64,000 nt of DNA from RGIG3002 sp964449325 (GTDB lineage: Bacteria > Bacillota > Clostridia > Lachnospirales > Lachnospiraceae): assembly GCA_964449325.1 (NCBI GenBank), contig CAYUYJ010000001.1, positions 62,001 through 126,000 on the forward strand, given 5' to 3'. The position numbers and the translations under genes were made by a program. Each line of letters starts with the position of its first letter. Position 1 is the first letter of the stretch. This document shows, piece after piece, positions 53,978 through 62,386 of the stretch. The notes beneath the pieces are model-generated. The model ran no database searches. It was not told the DNA's origin and worked only from the letters and a program-made list of their open reading frames with translations.

Positions 53978-54658
53978 ATGTCTACAAAGGATGTTATTAA
54001 ATCAAGTGTGTATGAAAATCTTACGGGTGGTGGGGACTTAACTGCTTCTTCCATTATTTTTATTCTGGCAGTAGCCGCCATTATCGGTATTTATATTTTT
54101 GCGGTATACAAATGTACAAGCAAATCCGGCTTTTATTCCCGTGACTTAAATATTACCATTGCCGGACTGCCGATTATCGTGGCCGCCATTATGATTGCCA
54201 TGCAGTCAAATTTAATCGTTTCCCTCGGTATGGTAGGTGCTCTTTCCATTGTACGTTTCCGTAATGCAGTAAAAAACCCATTGGATTTATTGTATTTATT
54301 TTGGACAATCAGTGCGGGAATCATCTGCGGTGTAGGCTTAAAAGTACTTGCCGTTCTTCTTTGTGTCATTATGACCGTATTGATTCTGGCACTGCAATTA
54401 TTACCGAATACCAAAGGTTTCTCGATTTTAATTCTCCGCACCAATGACGAAACAACAGACTGGGACAAAATTGACGAAATTCTGCACAACTACGGAAAAA
54501 ATGTAAAAGAAAAATCTAACAGCTACCGTCACGGAGAAACGGAGGTCATCTATGAATTAAAAACCGCAAGAGAATCCGAACTTCTCAGCGCTTTGAGAGA
54601 GCATAAGGAGCTGCAGCAGATTAATTTCCTTGACCACGACGGAGAATATCGTATTTAG
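53978..54658 (+). CDS. DUF4956 membrane protein
   Basis: This 226-residue protein has hydrophobic segments at about 24-46, 57-75 and 108-138 and the DUF4956 signature GMVGALSIVRFRNAVKNP at about 83-100. The C-terminal third is soluble (LRTNDETTDWDKIDEILHNY), similar to a small regulatory or ferredoxin-like fold. Members are found with VTC-domain proteins and CotH kinases. It probably forms the membrane part of that system; its biochemical role is unknown. Confidence 0.85.
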   Translation: MSTKDVIKSSVYENLTGGGDLTASSIIFILAVAAIIGIYIFAVYKCTSKSGFYSRDLNITIAGLPIIVAAIMIAMQSNLIVSLGMVGALSIVRFRNAVKNPLDLLYLFWTISAGIICGVGLKVLAVLLCVIMTVLILALQLLPNTKGFSILILRTNDETTDWDKIDEILHNYGKNVKEKSNSYRHGETEVIYELKTARESELLSALREHKELQQINFLDHDGEYRI

Positions 54659-54670
54659 GAGGCAGTTATT

Positions 54671-56944
54671 TTGAAAAAAACATGGCAGTTACTCTGTATC
54701 CTTGTATTGTTTATTCTGTTTGGCTGTTTTCTCTTTTCTGACCGGAATCGCAATGTGCAATTACATACAGACGAAAATCATTCGCTTGTTCTTTCCTTAA
54801 AAGCAAATGACGGTAACAGGATACTCTATCCATGGTTTGATGAAAGCAGCGGGATTACTTATTTCTTTCTTCCCTCCTTTGTACAGGACAACCGCATTTA
54901 CTGTGATTACTTAAAGGATGAGCTCCTTACGATAGACGGTGATTTTCTCTCCAAACGGACTGGCTTTACCTGGGAACCTGAGACCTCCTACTCCATTGAG
55001 TGTGACGGACAGGAATATGACGTTGTTTTTATGAAATCCGCTAATCTCCCTTCCCTTTTCCTTGAGACGGAAAGCGGAAGCATGGAAGCTGTCAATGCAG
55101 ACAAGGAGTATGAAGAGCCCGGTTCTGTCAGTCTGGTGAACACCACCGGCAATGCAGAGTATCAGGGTAAACTGAAACGCATCTCCGCAAGAGGGAATTC
55201 CACCTTTGCTACTGATAAAAAGGCATATACGTTTACTTTGGACAAAGCATCTCCCCTGTGTGGTCTGGAAGCAGGAAAGAAATGGAATCTGCTTGCTTTG
55301 TATTATGAATATGACAAAATACACACCAAGCTCATTTATGAAATGGCTGACTATTTAGGACTGGAATATACTCCCGGCTGCACCTGGGTGGACTTGTACT
55401 GTAATGGTGAATATCAGGGACTGTATTTACTGACAGAAGCGGTTACGGTAGCTGATGGCAGAGTGGAAATCCATGATTTGGATAAGGAAAATGAAAAAAG
55501 CGAAAATCCCGCAAACATTTCCGGTGGTTATCTGATAGAACGGGAAGAAACTGAACGGCTGGAGCCTGCGGAGGCTTATTTTACCACCACACTCTGCGGC
55601 TATAACTTCGCACTGAAAAGCCCCAAAACTCCCACTGATGAAGAACTGGACTATATCAGCAGCTATATCCAGAACATAGAAAATATGCTGGTAGAGGGTG
55701 ATACCGGATATAAGGATTATCTGGATTTAGATTCCTTTGCCAAACAGTTTCTCATTGATAAAATTGTATTAAATCCGGATGCCATGCGGATGAGCGCCTT
55801 TTATTACAAGGACCGGAACAGCGATATTTTGAAAGCAGGGCCTCTTTGGGATTATGACCGGGCAATGGGAACCTCTTTACCGGATTACACGGCTTCCCTT
55901 GAAGCTTTTCCGGACAGTATGAATGGCTGGTATATGCCTTTATATGGGGACGAGGAGTTTTATGATAAGCTCCTTTCCTATTACGAGCAGCTCCTGCCCT
56001 TTTTAGAGGATATGTTGGAAAACAAAATTGATGCGTATTCCCAAATGCTTCATGACTCCATTGCCATGGATACCACAAGACGACCTTTGGCTACCGTACA
56101 ATGTGATTCCATGAGCTATATGGAACAGGAAAGCTACATCAAGTATTTAAAATATTTTCTCGCTAACCGTCTGAACTATTTAAATGAGACTTGGAATATC
56201 CCTTATTCCGATTTTGCACTTCCTTCCTCTACAGGCGATATGCATACCATTCGTTTTTTTGCGGAGGATGGCACTTTATTGGAAACCCGTTCGGTAACGG
56301 ATGGAGAATGTATGACCGATTTGCCGGCACTGGATGCGGAAAACTATTCCGGCTGGCAGTTTTATCAGACCGGGAAGCTATACCACACGATGAATCCCAT
56401 TTATGAGGATATGGATTTTTACGCGAAGCAGAAATTTAACAGTCCGGAAGAGTATATGGCATATAAGCTGAATCAGATAAAAGCTGAAGCTTCTTTGGAA
56501 AATTATTTGAAACTGCTTCAGGATACGGATTTAAGTATCTGTATTTATTTTCCTGTCGGTTCTGAACTGCTGCGGGACGAAGATATGCTTACGGCTCTGG
56601 AAGCCGTTTCTGCCTGTCAGACACCGGAAAAATTAAGAGCTGCTGCGGATTCCGGCAAGGATTATTTCCTGCTTGTGGACAACGGCTGGCAAAGTATCTG
56701 GGAAAGCTTGGACGGCGAAGCGTTAGGAGAACTCAGTACAACCTTTGGGGCTGTAAACTACGAGACCTCTGAGGACGGGAAGCGACACTTGTATATTCAA
56801 GGTGGAGAAGCGGATTATCTGGCTTTGGGAGAAGATAATACAGAAAATAAAACGGCTGTGCAATTTGTTGTCGTGAACAGATTGACCGGCAGCATCGAGG
56901 ATGTGGCGGCGTTCACCGTATCCGAACGAAAAAACAGGGAGTAA
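54671..56944 (+). CDS. CotH-like kinase, secreted or membrane-anchored
   Basis: The 757-residue protein has a hydrophobic N-terminus (7-22, with LFGC at 16-19, a weak lipobox), an outer CotH kinase domain with ISARGNSTFATDKKAYTF, KWNLLALYYEYDKIHTKLIY, LYCNGEYQGLYLLTEAV and AGPLWDYDRAMGTS (metal/ATP Asp residues), and a later beta-rich unit HTIRFFAEDGTLLETRSV..DMDFYAK like a bacterial InlB-type repeat. CotH domains are eukaryotic-like kinases acting on surface proteins. The start is TTG at 54671 with AGGAGG eight bases before it; no nearby ATG is in frame. Confidence 0.85.
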   Translation: MKKTWQLLCILVLFILFGCFLFSDRNRNVQLHTDENHSLVLSLKANDGNRILYPWFDESSGITYFFLPSFVQDNRIYCDYLKDELLTIDGDFLSKRTGFTWEPETSYSIECDGQEYDVVFMKSANLPSLFLETESGSMEAVNADKEYEEPGSVSLVNTTGNAEYQGKLKRISARGNSTFATDKKAYTFTLDKASPLCGLEAGKKWNLLALYYEYDKIHTKLIYEMADYLGLEYTPGCTWVDLYCNGEYQGLYLLTEAVTVADGRVEIHDLDKENEKSENPANISGGYLIEREETERLEPAEAYFTTTLCGYNFALKSPKTPTDEELDYISSYIQNIENMLVEGDTGYKDYLDLDSFAKQFLIDKIVLNPDAMRMSAFYYKDRNSDILKAGPLWDYDRAMGTSLPDYTASLEAFPDSMNGWYMPLYGDEEFYDKLLSYYEQLLPFLEDMLENKIDAYSQMLHDSIAMDTTRRPLATVQCDSMSYMEQESYIKYLKYFLANRLNYLNETWNIPYSDFALPSSTGDMHTIRFFAEDGTLLETRSVTDGECMTDLPALDAENYSGWQFYQTGKLYHTMNPIYEDMDFYAKQKFNSPEEYMAYKLNQIKAEASLENYLKLLQDTDLSICIYFPVGSELLRDEDMLTALEAVSACQTPEKLRAAADSGKDYFLLVDNGWQSIWESLDGEALGELSTTFGAVNYETSEDGKRHLYIQGGEADYLALGEDNTENKTAVQFVVVNRLTGSIEDVAAFTVSERKNRE

Positions 56945-56962
56945 AAACTCCCTGTTTTTTCG
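56927..56962. terminator. Bidirectional Rho-independent terminator
   Basis: A perfect 16-bp inverted repeat (56927-56942 and 56947-56962) encloses a 4-base loop aaaa. The stem core is CAGGGAGT/ACTCCCTG and both strands end in six T, so it can stop transcription from both sides. It overlaps the CotH stop codon (56942-56944) and ends directly before the stop of the convergent gene at 56963. Confidence 0.9.
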
Positions 56963-58597
56963 TTATTTCGCTTCCAGACCGCCTTTATAATAATCCGTCT
57001 GCAGCAACTCTTCCACTGCTACCTCTTTGTCAATGTATTCAAGCGCCTCGCCGTTCAGTTTTTTTAAAGACTCGCCTGCCATATAGTCGGTATCCATCTT
57101 CCAAATATATTCCGTCATCTTTGTTGCAAAACTGTCCTTTTCCACTTCTTTTCGCCGGTTCTGACATGTAAATATCAGCTTTGCCTTCTCCTTCTGTTCT
57201 TCCGTTAAAGGTTCAACATTCTGAATATTCGCAAGGGTCTGTTCATACTTCTCTTTCGTAAATGCATCTACCGTATAACCAAAGCCTGAATATACCGCTT
57301 TTCCCGCTAATACAACCGGAATTCCGAGACAACTGTACTCACAACCCACTGTTCCGTAAATCGTAATAACTACATCCGCAAGCTGCCCTACCAAAGCACT
57401 GTTATATTCATCCGGGAAAAGGAATAAATTATCGCTTTTATATTTTTCGTATAGCCCCTCTACAACGCCGCCCTCTCCATATTTCATGGCTGCAATAGGA
57501 TGTACTTTGATAATCCAATTGGCATTGTCTTTATCCCGTACAAATTTCATGGTTTCTTCCACCCATGTATAGGTATCCTCATAGGCCTGCTCACTGCAGC
57601 GGTGTGCACTTTCGGACAAAGTATGGCAGCATACCACTACATTTTTCCTGCCTCGGTGCAACCCCATTTTCTCTGCCAATTCTTCTCTGTCAGCCTCTTT
57701 CTTGCCGATAAATGCCGCCTTACTGTCGCGCACATCTCCGTTCTTTGCCTGAAAACGGTCACTTAACAGCTTATCTGCCGCCGCCACATATTCTTTTTTC
57801 TCTTCCTTACTTAATGAATGAATGATATCGTTTAAAATCTGACGTTCAAAATCCGGCCAGTAAATTTCCCCGTTTTCCATGGCAGGATGCAGTTGTGTTC
57901 CGTTCAGTTCGCATTTACAGATTTTTGCTCCTCTGTTTTTGAGCAGCGTAACAATCATGCCTTCATCATATACCAAATCATCAAAGAAATAATATTTAGG
58001 GCTGTATCGTCTGCACAACTTATCCAGTGTATGCAATGTCCAAAAACCCGTCCACACTTTTTTTATACAGACTTTGTTTCTTGCCCTGCGAACAGTATAA
58101 ATATCCTGATTTGTACGAATGACCGTATCAAACATGAAATGTCCCGTCTCTAAACCTTTGTATTTCATTTCTGACATTTTCTTTCCGGTTCCGCCAAACA
58201 GGAAAAAGCCCAAGGCACGGCATATTCCGTACAGACAGCCCAAAAAATCTCCGAACATTTCCTGTTTAAGCGAAACGTAGTCCATACCGTATGAAGCGTA
58301 AAACCGTACTAACTGCTCATTGTATTCCCAATCAATTACAATCGGTTTATAGCCGTATCTTTCTTCTAACCCTTTGGCATAGAGCATCTTAGGCTGTAAC
58401 CAGGGAATCCATTTCTCTACCATAAATAATCCGATAAAAATGCAACCCTTACTGTCTTTTTCACTTTTTTCTCCATCGCCGGATACCTTCCAGCGTTTTG
58501 CATTCCTTTCACAAAATGTATTTAAAATCTGTTCATCTATTTCAAATTTTCCGGCAAGCTTGCCTTGTATTTTCTGTTTTATTTTTCCTAAAATCAT
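56963..58597 (-). CDS. Capsule GT-B glycosyltransferase, Kdo-transferase-like
   Basis: The 544-residue protein has WIIKVHPIAAMKYGEGG (HP motif), FLFPDEYNSALVGQLADVVI and ITIYGTVGCEYSCLGIPVVL, then AGKAVYSGFGYT, an order like that of the capsule Kdo-transferase group (KpsC/KpsS) and Capsule_synth proteins. Those enzymes use CMP-activated sugar acids. The nonulosonate genes at 50935-53049 would make such a donor, so this is the best candidate in the window for using it, although it is in another operon. It ends at the shared terminator. Other donors, such as CDP-alditols, cannot be excluded. Confidence 0.55.
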   Translation of the reverse strand: MILGKIKQKIQGKLAGKFEIDEQILNTFCERNAKRWKVSGDGEKSEKDSKGCIFIGLFMVEKWIPWLQPKMLYAKGLEERYGYKPIVIDWEYNEQLVRFYASYGMDYVSLKQEMFGDFLGCLYGICRALGFFLFGGTGKKMSEMKYKGLETGHFMFDTVIRTNQDIYTVRRARNKVCIKKVWTGFWTLHTLDKLCRRYSPKYYFFDDLVYDEGMIVTLLKNRGAKICKCELNGTQLHPAMENGEIYWPDFERQILNDIIHSLSKEEKKEYVAAADKLLSDRFQAKNGDVRDSKAAFIGKKEADREELAEKMGLHRGRKNVVVCCHTLSESAHRCSEQAYEDTYTWVEETMKFVRDKDNANWIIKVHPIAAMKYGEGGVVEGLYEKYKSDNLFLFPDEYNSALVGQLADVVITIYGTVGCEYSCLGIPVVLAGKAVYSGFGYTVDAFTKEKYEQTLANIQNVEPLTEEQKEKAKLIFTCQNRRKEVEKDSFATKMTEYIWKMDTDYMAGESLKKLNGEALEYIDKEVAVEELLQTDYYKGGLEAK

Positions 58598-58624
58598 TTT
58601 AAACCAAACCTTTTCGTTTTCTTA

Positions 58625-59443
58625 CTAAAAGCTGCATATTCGCTTTCCCGTCACATGGAACAACACCCGGCTCATCCATCCGACAAGCCGTTTCATACCC
58701 ATTTTCCCTGTTTTCTCTGCTTTTTCGTACACTTTATAAACCAACTTGCACCATGCTGTATTCGCACGGCTGATGCCAAGCTCTTTCTGCATCAGATAAA
58801 TTTCTTTTTTCCTTGAAGCATTGTCAAGCCCTGTCTTATTATCCTCATACATGCGATAGACAGCAAAACATTCGGGCAAAAAAGTGAAGGTATATTTCTG
58901 TTGCAGACCAATAAAAAATTTCCAGTCAAATACATAATGATATTTCGTATCCAGAAGCAAGCCCTCTTCCCTTCTCCAGAAAACCGCAGGTTGCAAAATA
59001 TAATACCATCTCGAGAGTACCCACTGTTTCACGCCACGGTCACAGGGAATCGGCTCTGTGAAATTTCCCTCTTTATCACAATATATACCGTCGCCTACCA
59101 GCACTTTGGTACTGCTGTCCGCTTCAAAGGCTTTGCATACTTTTTCAAAAACCTTATCTGAATAATAAAAATCATCCGAATTAATCCAACAGACAATCTC
59201 TCCGGTAGCCCGTGCAAACCCTTTATTGATAGCTTCTGCCTGTCCTTTATCCGGTTCACGGACATACACGATATACGGATACCTCTCCCTATATTTTGCC
59301 ACGATTTCTTCCGTTCCATCGTCGGAACAATTGTCAACAATAATATATTCTATATCCTGATGGGTCTGTGTTACCACGGACTGTATCGTTTTTTCGATAA
59401 ACTCTGCCTGATTCCATGTCGGGGTAATTACCGTTATTTTCAT
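58625..59443 (-). CDS. GT2 family glycosyltransferase
   Basis: The 272-residue protein starts ITVITPTWNQAEFIEKTIQS, has VDNCSDDGTEEIVAKY and CWINSDDFYYSDKVFEK (the acidic metal motif), and a C-terminal basic and hydrophobic end. This class transfers a single hexose in capsule loci. It lies 27 bases before the Kdo-transferase-like gene and 21 bases after the GT-D-like gene. Its substrate is unknown. Confidence 0.82.
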   Translation of the reverse strand: MKITVITPTWNQAEFIEKTIQSVVTQTHQDIEYIIVDNCSDDGTEEIVAKYRERYPYIVYVREPDKGQAEAINKGFARATGEIVCWINSDDFYYSDKVFEKVCKAFEADSSTKVLVGDGIYCDKEGNFTEPIPCDRGVKQWVLSRWYYILQPAVFWRREEGLLLDTKYHYVFDWKFFIGLQQKYTFTFLPECFAVYRMYEDNKTGLDNASRKKEIYLMQKELGISRANTAWCKLVYKVYEKAEKTGKMGMKRLVGWMSRVLFHVTGKRICSF

Positions 59444-59464
59444 CTCGTTTCCACAGCCTTTCCC

Positions 59465-60421
59465 TTATCTCCAATATGGGCCGTACTCTACCTTTGAGGC
59501 ACTCTTCGGGGTTTCCTCTGCTTTCGGATAGGTCCAATTGTCATTATAGTACTTTGCAATGTCTTCCCGTATTTTATGCGTTGTACTGTTCGGTCCGGTT
59601 CCGTCCCACCGCTTTCCCATAATCCCGAAAAGTATCTGTAAAACACCACCCATATGAATTGCCTGTTTTCCGTCTTTTTTCATTTTTGCAGCCAACGGAA
59701 AACCGTATGCCCCACATCCTAAAAGTGCAATGTCATAATCCAGCTTTTTGATTTCACCGTACATAAATTCCAGTGCCTCAAACCAGTCTGCAAATCGTTC
59801 ATCCTTCAAATCGCCCGTAGTCTGCAATGATTTATATGTCAAAAGTTCAAACTCAGGCAGAATATCCGTACCCACAAACAGCCTCTCTCTTACAGCATAC
59901 TGCTCCCGCACCGATTCATCAAAGGGCGTGACTACCAGTACCTTTTTCCCTTTCAATGCCGCCGACCAAGGCTGCTCATAACGCCACGGTTCCATCACGT
60001 CAAAATTTTCAGCGCCCACTGACTGCTGTCCCATATATTTATTCATAAAATAGTTCTCCGCAAGCTGTCCGGAACAAGCCAGTATATCAACCTCTTTTAC
60101 GGCTTCCTTCATTTCCTGTAAAAAACGTTCTCCCAGCATCAAATTATAGGGAAAAAATCCGGCACAATCATAAATCTGTCTCATAACAATCTCATATTTG
60201 TTCCGGTTGCCAAATTCATAAGCACGCATTGCCGCCAACTCAAAAAGTCCGAATCTTCCGGCAAAAAAAAGCTCACCGGAGCGGATTTTCTCTGCCATAA
60301 TCCGGTTGGCTTCTTCCACAGGATATACGTTTCTGCGACTATATGGAATTTTATATATATTTTTGCATTTCTCTCTGAGTACATAATCCGTACCATACAA
60401 AAGCCAATCCAGTCTTTTCAT
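59465..60421 (-). CDS. GT-D-fold-like putative glycosyltransferase (copy 3)
   Basis: The 318-residue protein has AGRFGLFELAAMRAYEFG, CAGFFPYNL, KKVLVVTPFDESVREQY, FELLTYKSLQ, DWFEALEFMYGEI, DIALLGCGAYGFPLAAKM and KQAIHMGGVLQILFGIMG, and ends YGPYWR. These blocks match copies 1 and 2. The residue at the DXE-type Asp is Leu, the Glu is kept. The ATG at 60421 has AAGGAG five bases before it; an earlier ATG at 60448 overlaps the preceding gap and is not supported. It sits between two GT2 genes. Confidence 0.62.
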   Translation of the reverse strand: MKRLDWLLYGTDYVLREKCKNIYKIPYSRRNVYPVEEANRIMAEKIRSGELFFAGRFGLFELAAMRAYEFGNRNKYEIVMRQIYDCAGFFPYNLMLGERFLQEMKEAVKEVDILACSGQLAENYFMNKYMGQQSVGAENFDVMEPWRYEQPWSAALKGKKVLVVTPFDESVREQYAVRERLFVGTDILPEFELLTYKSLQTTGDLKDERFADWFEALEFMYGEIKKLDYDIALLGCGAYGFPLAAKMKKDGKQAIHMGGVLQILFGIMGKRWDGTGPNSTTHKIREDIAKYYNDNWTYPKAEETPKSASKVEYGPYWR

Positions 60422-60454
60422 CAAGACTCCTTCCGCCCTTGCGGACATTTCAAA

Positions 60455-61483
60455 TTATCGTTTTACCTTTGCTTTTAAATTCTGTGCTAACTGATAAAAT
60501 CCGGTAAAAAGCCTCGGTGTCGCAGCAAAACAGTGAAACATCACCCAATCCTTCGGTTTCAATGAAAAATTCCGGTTCTTCAATTCCTTCCGGAACCGCT
60601 CCATTACCTGCATTTGATATTGTTTCTTTTCCTCACCCGAAAGCTTCCTCGTAATCATCCAGTAATTTTTAAACATGCAGACTAAATAACGGATGTAAAT
60701 ATAATACACTAAATCCTCTACCTTTTTTTTATCGCCCTGCACCTTTTTAGCCCATTCCACACGGTCTTTATAGCAGTCAAAAATCGTCAGCCGCTTTACC
60801 GTCCATCCTTCCGTAATCAGACTGCCTTTTCTGTTCCGGTAAAAATACAGCGGCGCTCTGCAAAACACCATACCGCCCGCTTCCACCACGAAACGATGTG
60901 CCACCATCTGGTCTTCATGAAGCTTGATTTCTTCGGGAAAAGCAATTTTTTCCACCAAATCTCTCCGATACAGCTTTGACCATGCCACCAGTGTAATCAA
61001 ACGGATATCCTTTGCCAGCTTCTGATTGTCTTTATCAATATTATAAAAGGCTTCCATCGTATCAAATTGATAAACCGTAAAATCGCTTTCTATTTCCTTC
61101 TCATATTCGCTAAAATTCTCCGGCACCTGTTCTATATCCGTCTGTACCAAAGCCGCATGATACTGCTCTGCCAGTTCGGTCAGTTTCAACAGTAAAAGAG
61201 GATGAATACAGTCATCACTGTCCATAAAAAAAACATAGTCCCCACAAGCTTCCTTTACGCCGGTATTGCGTGCATTGGAAAGTCCGCCGTTTTCCTTGTG
61301 AATTACCCGGAAACGACTGTCCTTCTTTACATATTCATCACAAATCGCAGGTGAACCGTCACCGGAACCATCATCTACAAGAATCGCTTCGAAATCCGTA
61401 AATTGTTGTGCCCTCACGGAATCCAGGCATAATCTCAAATATTTCTCCACATTATAGACGGGGATAACAATACTAACCTTCAT
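60455..61483 (-). CDS. GT2 family glycosyltransferase
   Basis: The 342-residue protein starts VSIVIPVYNVEKYLRLCLDS and has VDDGSGDGSPAICDEY, NGGLSNARNTGVKEA and FFMDSDDCIHPLLLLK (DXD-type), a standard processive or single-transfer GT2 type with a C-terminal extension. KLYRRDLVEKIAF and LHEDQMVAHRF match the catalytic ED(Q) region. AAAGGA lies eight bases before the ATG at 61483, and the preceding gene ends five bases earlier. The sugar is unknown. Confidence 0.84.
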   Translation of the reverse strand: MKVSIVIPVYNVEKYLRLCLDSVRAQQFTDFEAILVDDGSGDGSPAICDEYVKKDSRFRVIHKENGGLSNARNTGVKEACGDYVFFMDSDDCIHPLLLLKLTELAEQYHAALVQTDIEQVPENFSEYEKEIESDFTVYQFDTMEAFYNIDKDNQKLAKDIRLITLVAWSKLYRRDLVEKIAFPEEIKLHEDQMVAHRFVVEAGGMVFCRAPLYFYRNRKGSLITEGWTVKRLTIFDCYKDRVEWAKKVQGDKKKVEDLVYYIYIRYLVCMFKNYWMITRKLSGEEKKQYQMQVMERFRKELKNRNFSLKPKDWVMFHCFAATPRLFTGFYQLAQNLKAKVKR

Positions 61484-61488
61484 GATTC

Positions 61489-62376
61489 TTATCCTTTCTG
61501 TTTCCCATTCATGGTAAAGGAAAGAGGAATCCACCCTTCCACCATAAATTCCTGATTCCAGATACTGTCCTCACGACACGGAATTACCACTTGTCTTTCC
61601 GGATTGGAGTTCAGATATGCTGCCCACCAGCTATAACTGGAATTGGAAATAATCTGATGCTTTCCTGCCGTCAAAAGCCGGAAATCCTCAACCCCTTTAT
61701 TCTCTGACTGATACACAGGATAATGTACCGGAAAAGGTGCTTTCTTCAGCGCTTCCCCGGCCCAGTCCAAATCCTCGGAAAAGCAGTAAAATTCCGGATT
61801 TTCCACTCTTTTTGCTATTTCCTCCATGGCCCGGATATAATAATCCGGCTGCAGTGCAATACCGATATCCACATAATCTCCGCGTCTGATATGAATCGTT
61901 ACTGCATTGGCGCCTGCCTGTATTTCATCGTAAATGCTCTGCGCCTGCCCGGAAAGTTCGTCCTTAAACGTATACAGTTCTTTTATTTCTTCAGAAACTG
62001 TGCGAAACCATGACTCGTTTCCCCAATTCCCTTTTAAATAAATATCACCCATTATGTTTTTGCAAAATGCAATGGGATTGTCTATTCCTTTAAAATCCTC
62101 TTCCTGTAAAATTCCGGTCTTCAAACCAATACTTCTCCGAAACCGTATTTTATTTAGAATTGCCCTGTCCCAAATTTTCCTGTTTATAGGATAAGAAATC
62201 CTTTTTGCATAGGAAATATTCATTTTTAGGATATCCGGATTTCGAAAGAACCACTTTGCATCCTGAATTGCCGTATCAATACAAAGCTCGTCCTGTCTCT
62301 CCTTTGCCACCGCATAGCCGAAGGCATAAGAAAACAACTGGTTCCCGAATCCGCCGCTTAAATGTACAATAACCAT
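61489..62376 (-). CDS. Alpha-1,2-fucosyltransferase-like (GT11)
   Basis: The 295-residue protein has the complete GT11 pattern: VHLSGGFGNQLFSYAFGYAV at 4-23, VTIHIRRGDYVDIG with HIRRGDY at 162-168, YCFSEDLDWA and ISNSSYSWWAAYLN near the end. HxRRGDY and the N/S-rich motif bind GDP-fucose. It should add L-fucose in alpha-1,2 linkage to a galactose-type acceptor in the cytoplasm. GDP-fucose genes (gmd, fcl) are not in the window. The Shine-Dalgarno match is weak. Confidence 0.88.
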   Translation of the reverse strand: MVIVHLSGGFGNQLFSYAFGYAVAKERQDELCIDTAIQDAKWFFRNPDILKMNISYAKRISYPINRKIWDRAILNKIRFRRSIGLKTGILQEEDFKGIDNPIAFCKNIMGDIYLKGNWGNESWFRTVSEEIKELYTFKDELSGQAQSIYDEIQAGANAVTIHIRRGDYVDIGIALQPDYYIRAMEEIAKRVENPEFYCFSEDLDWAGEALKKAPFPVHYPVYQSENKGVEDFRLLTAGKHQIISNSSYSWWAAYLNSNPERQVVIPCREDSIWNQEFMVEGWIPLSFTMNGKQKG

Positions 62377-62386
62377 TTTTACACAC

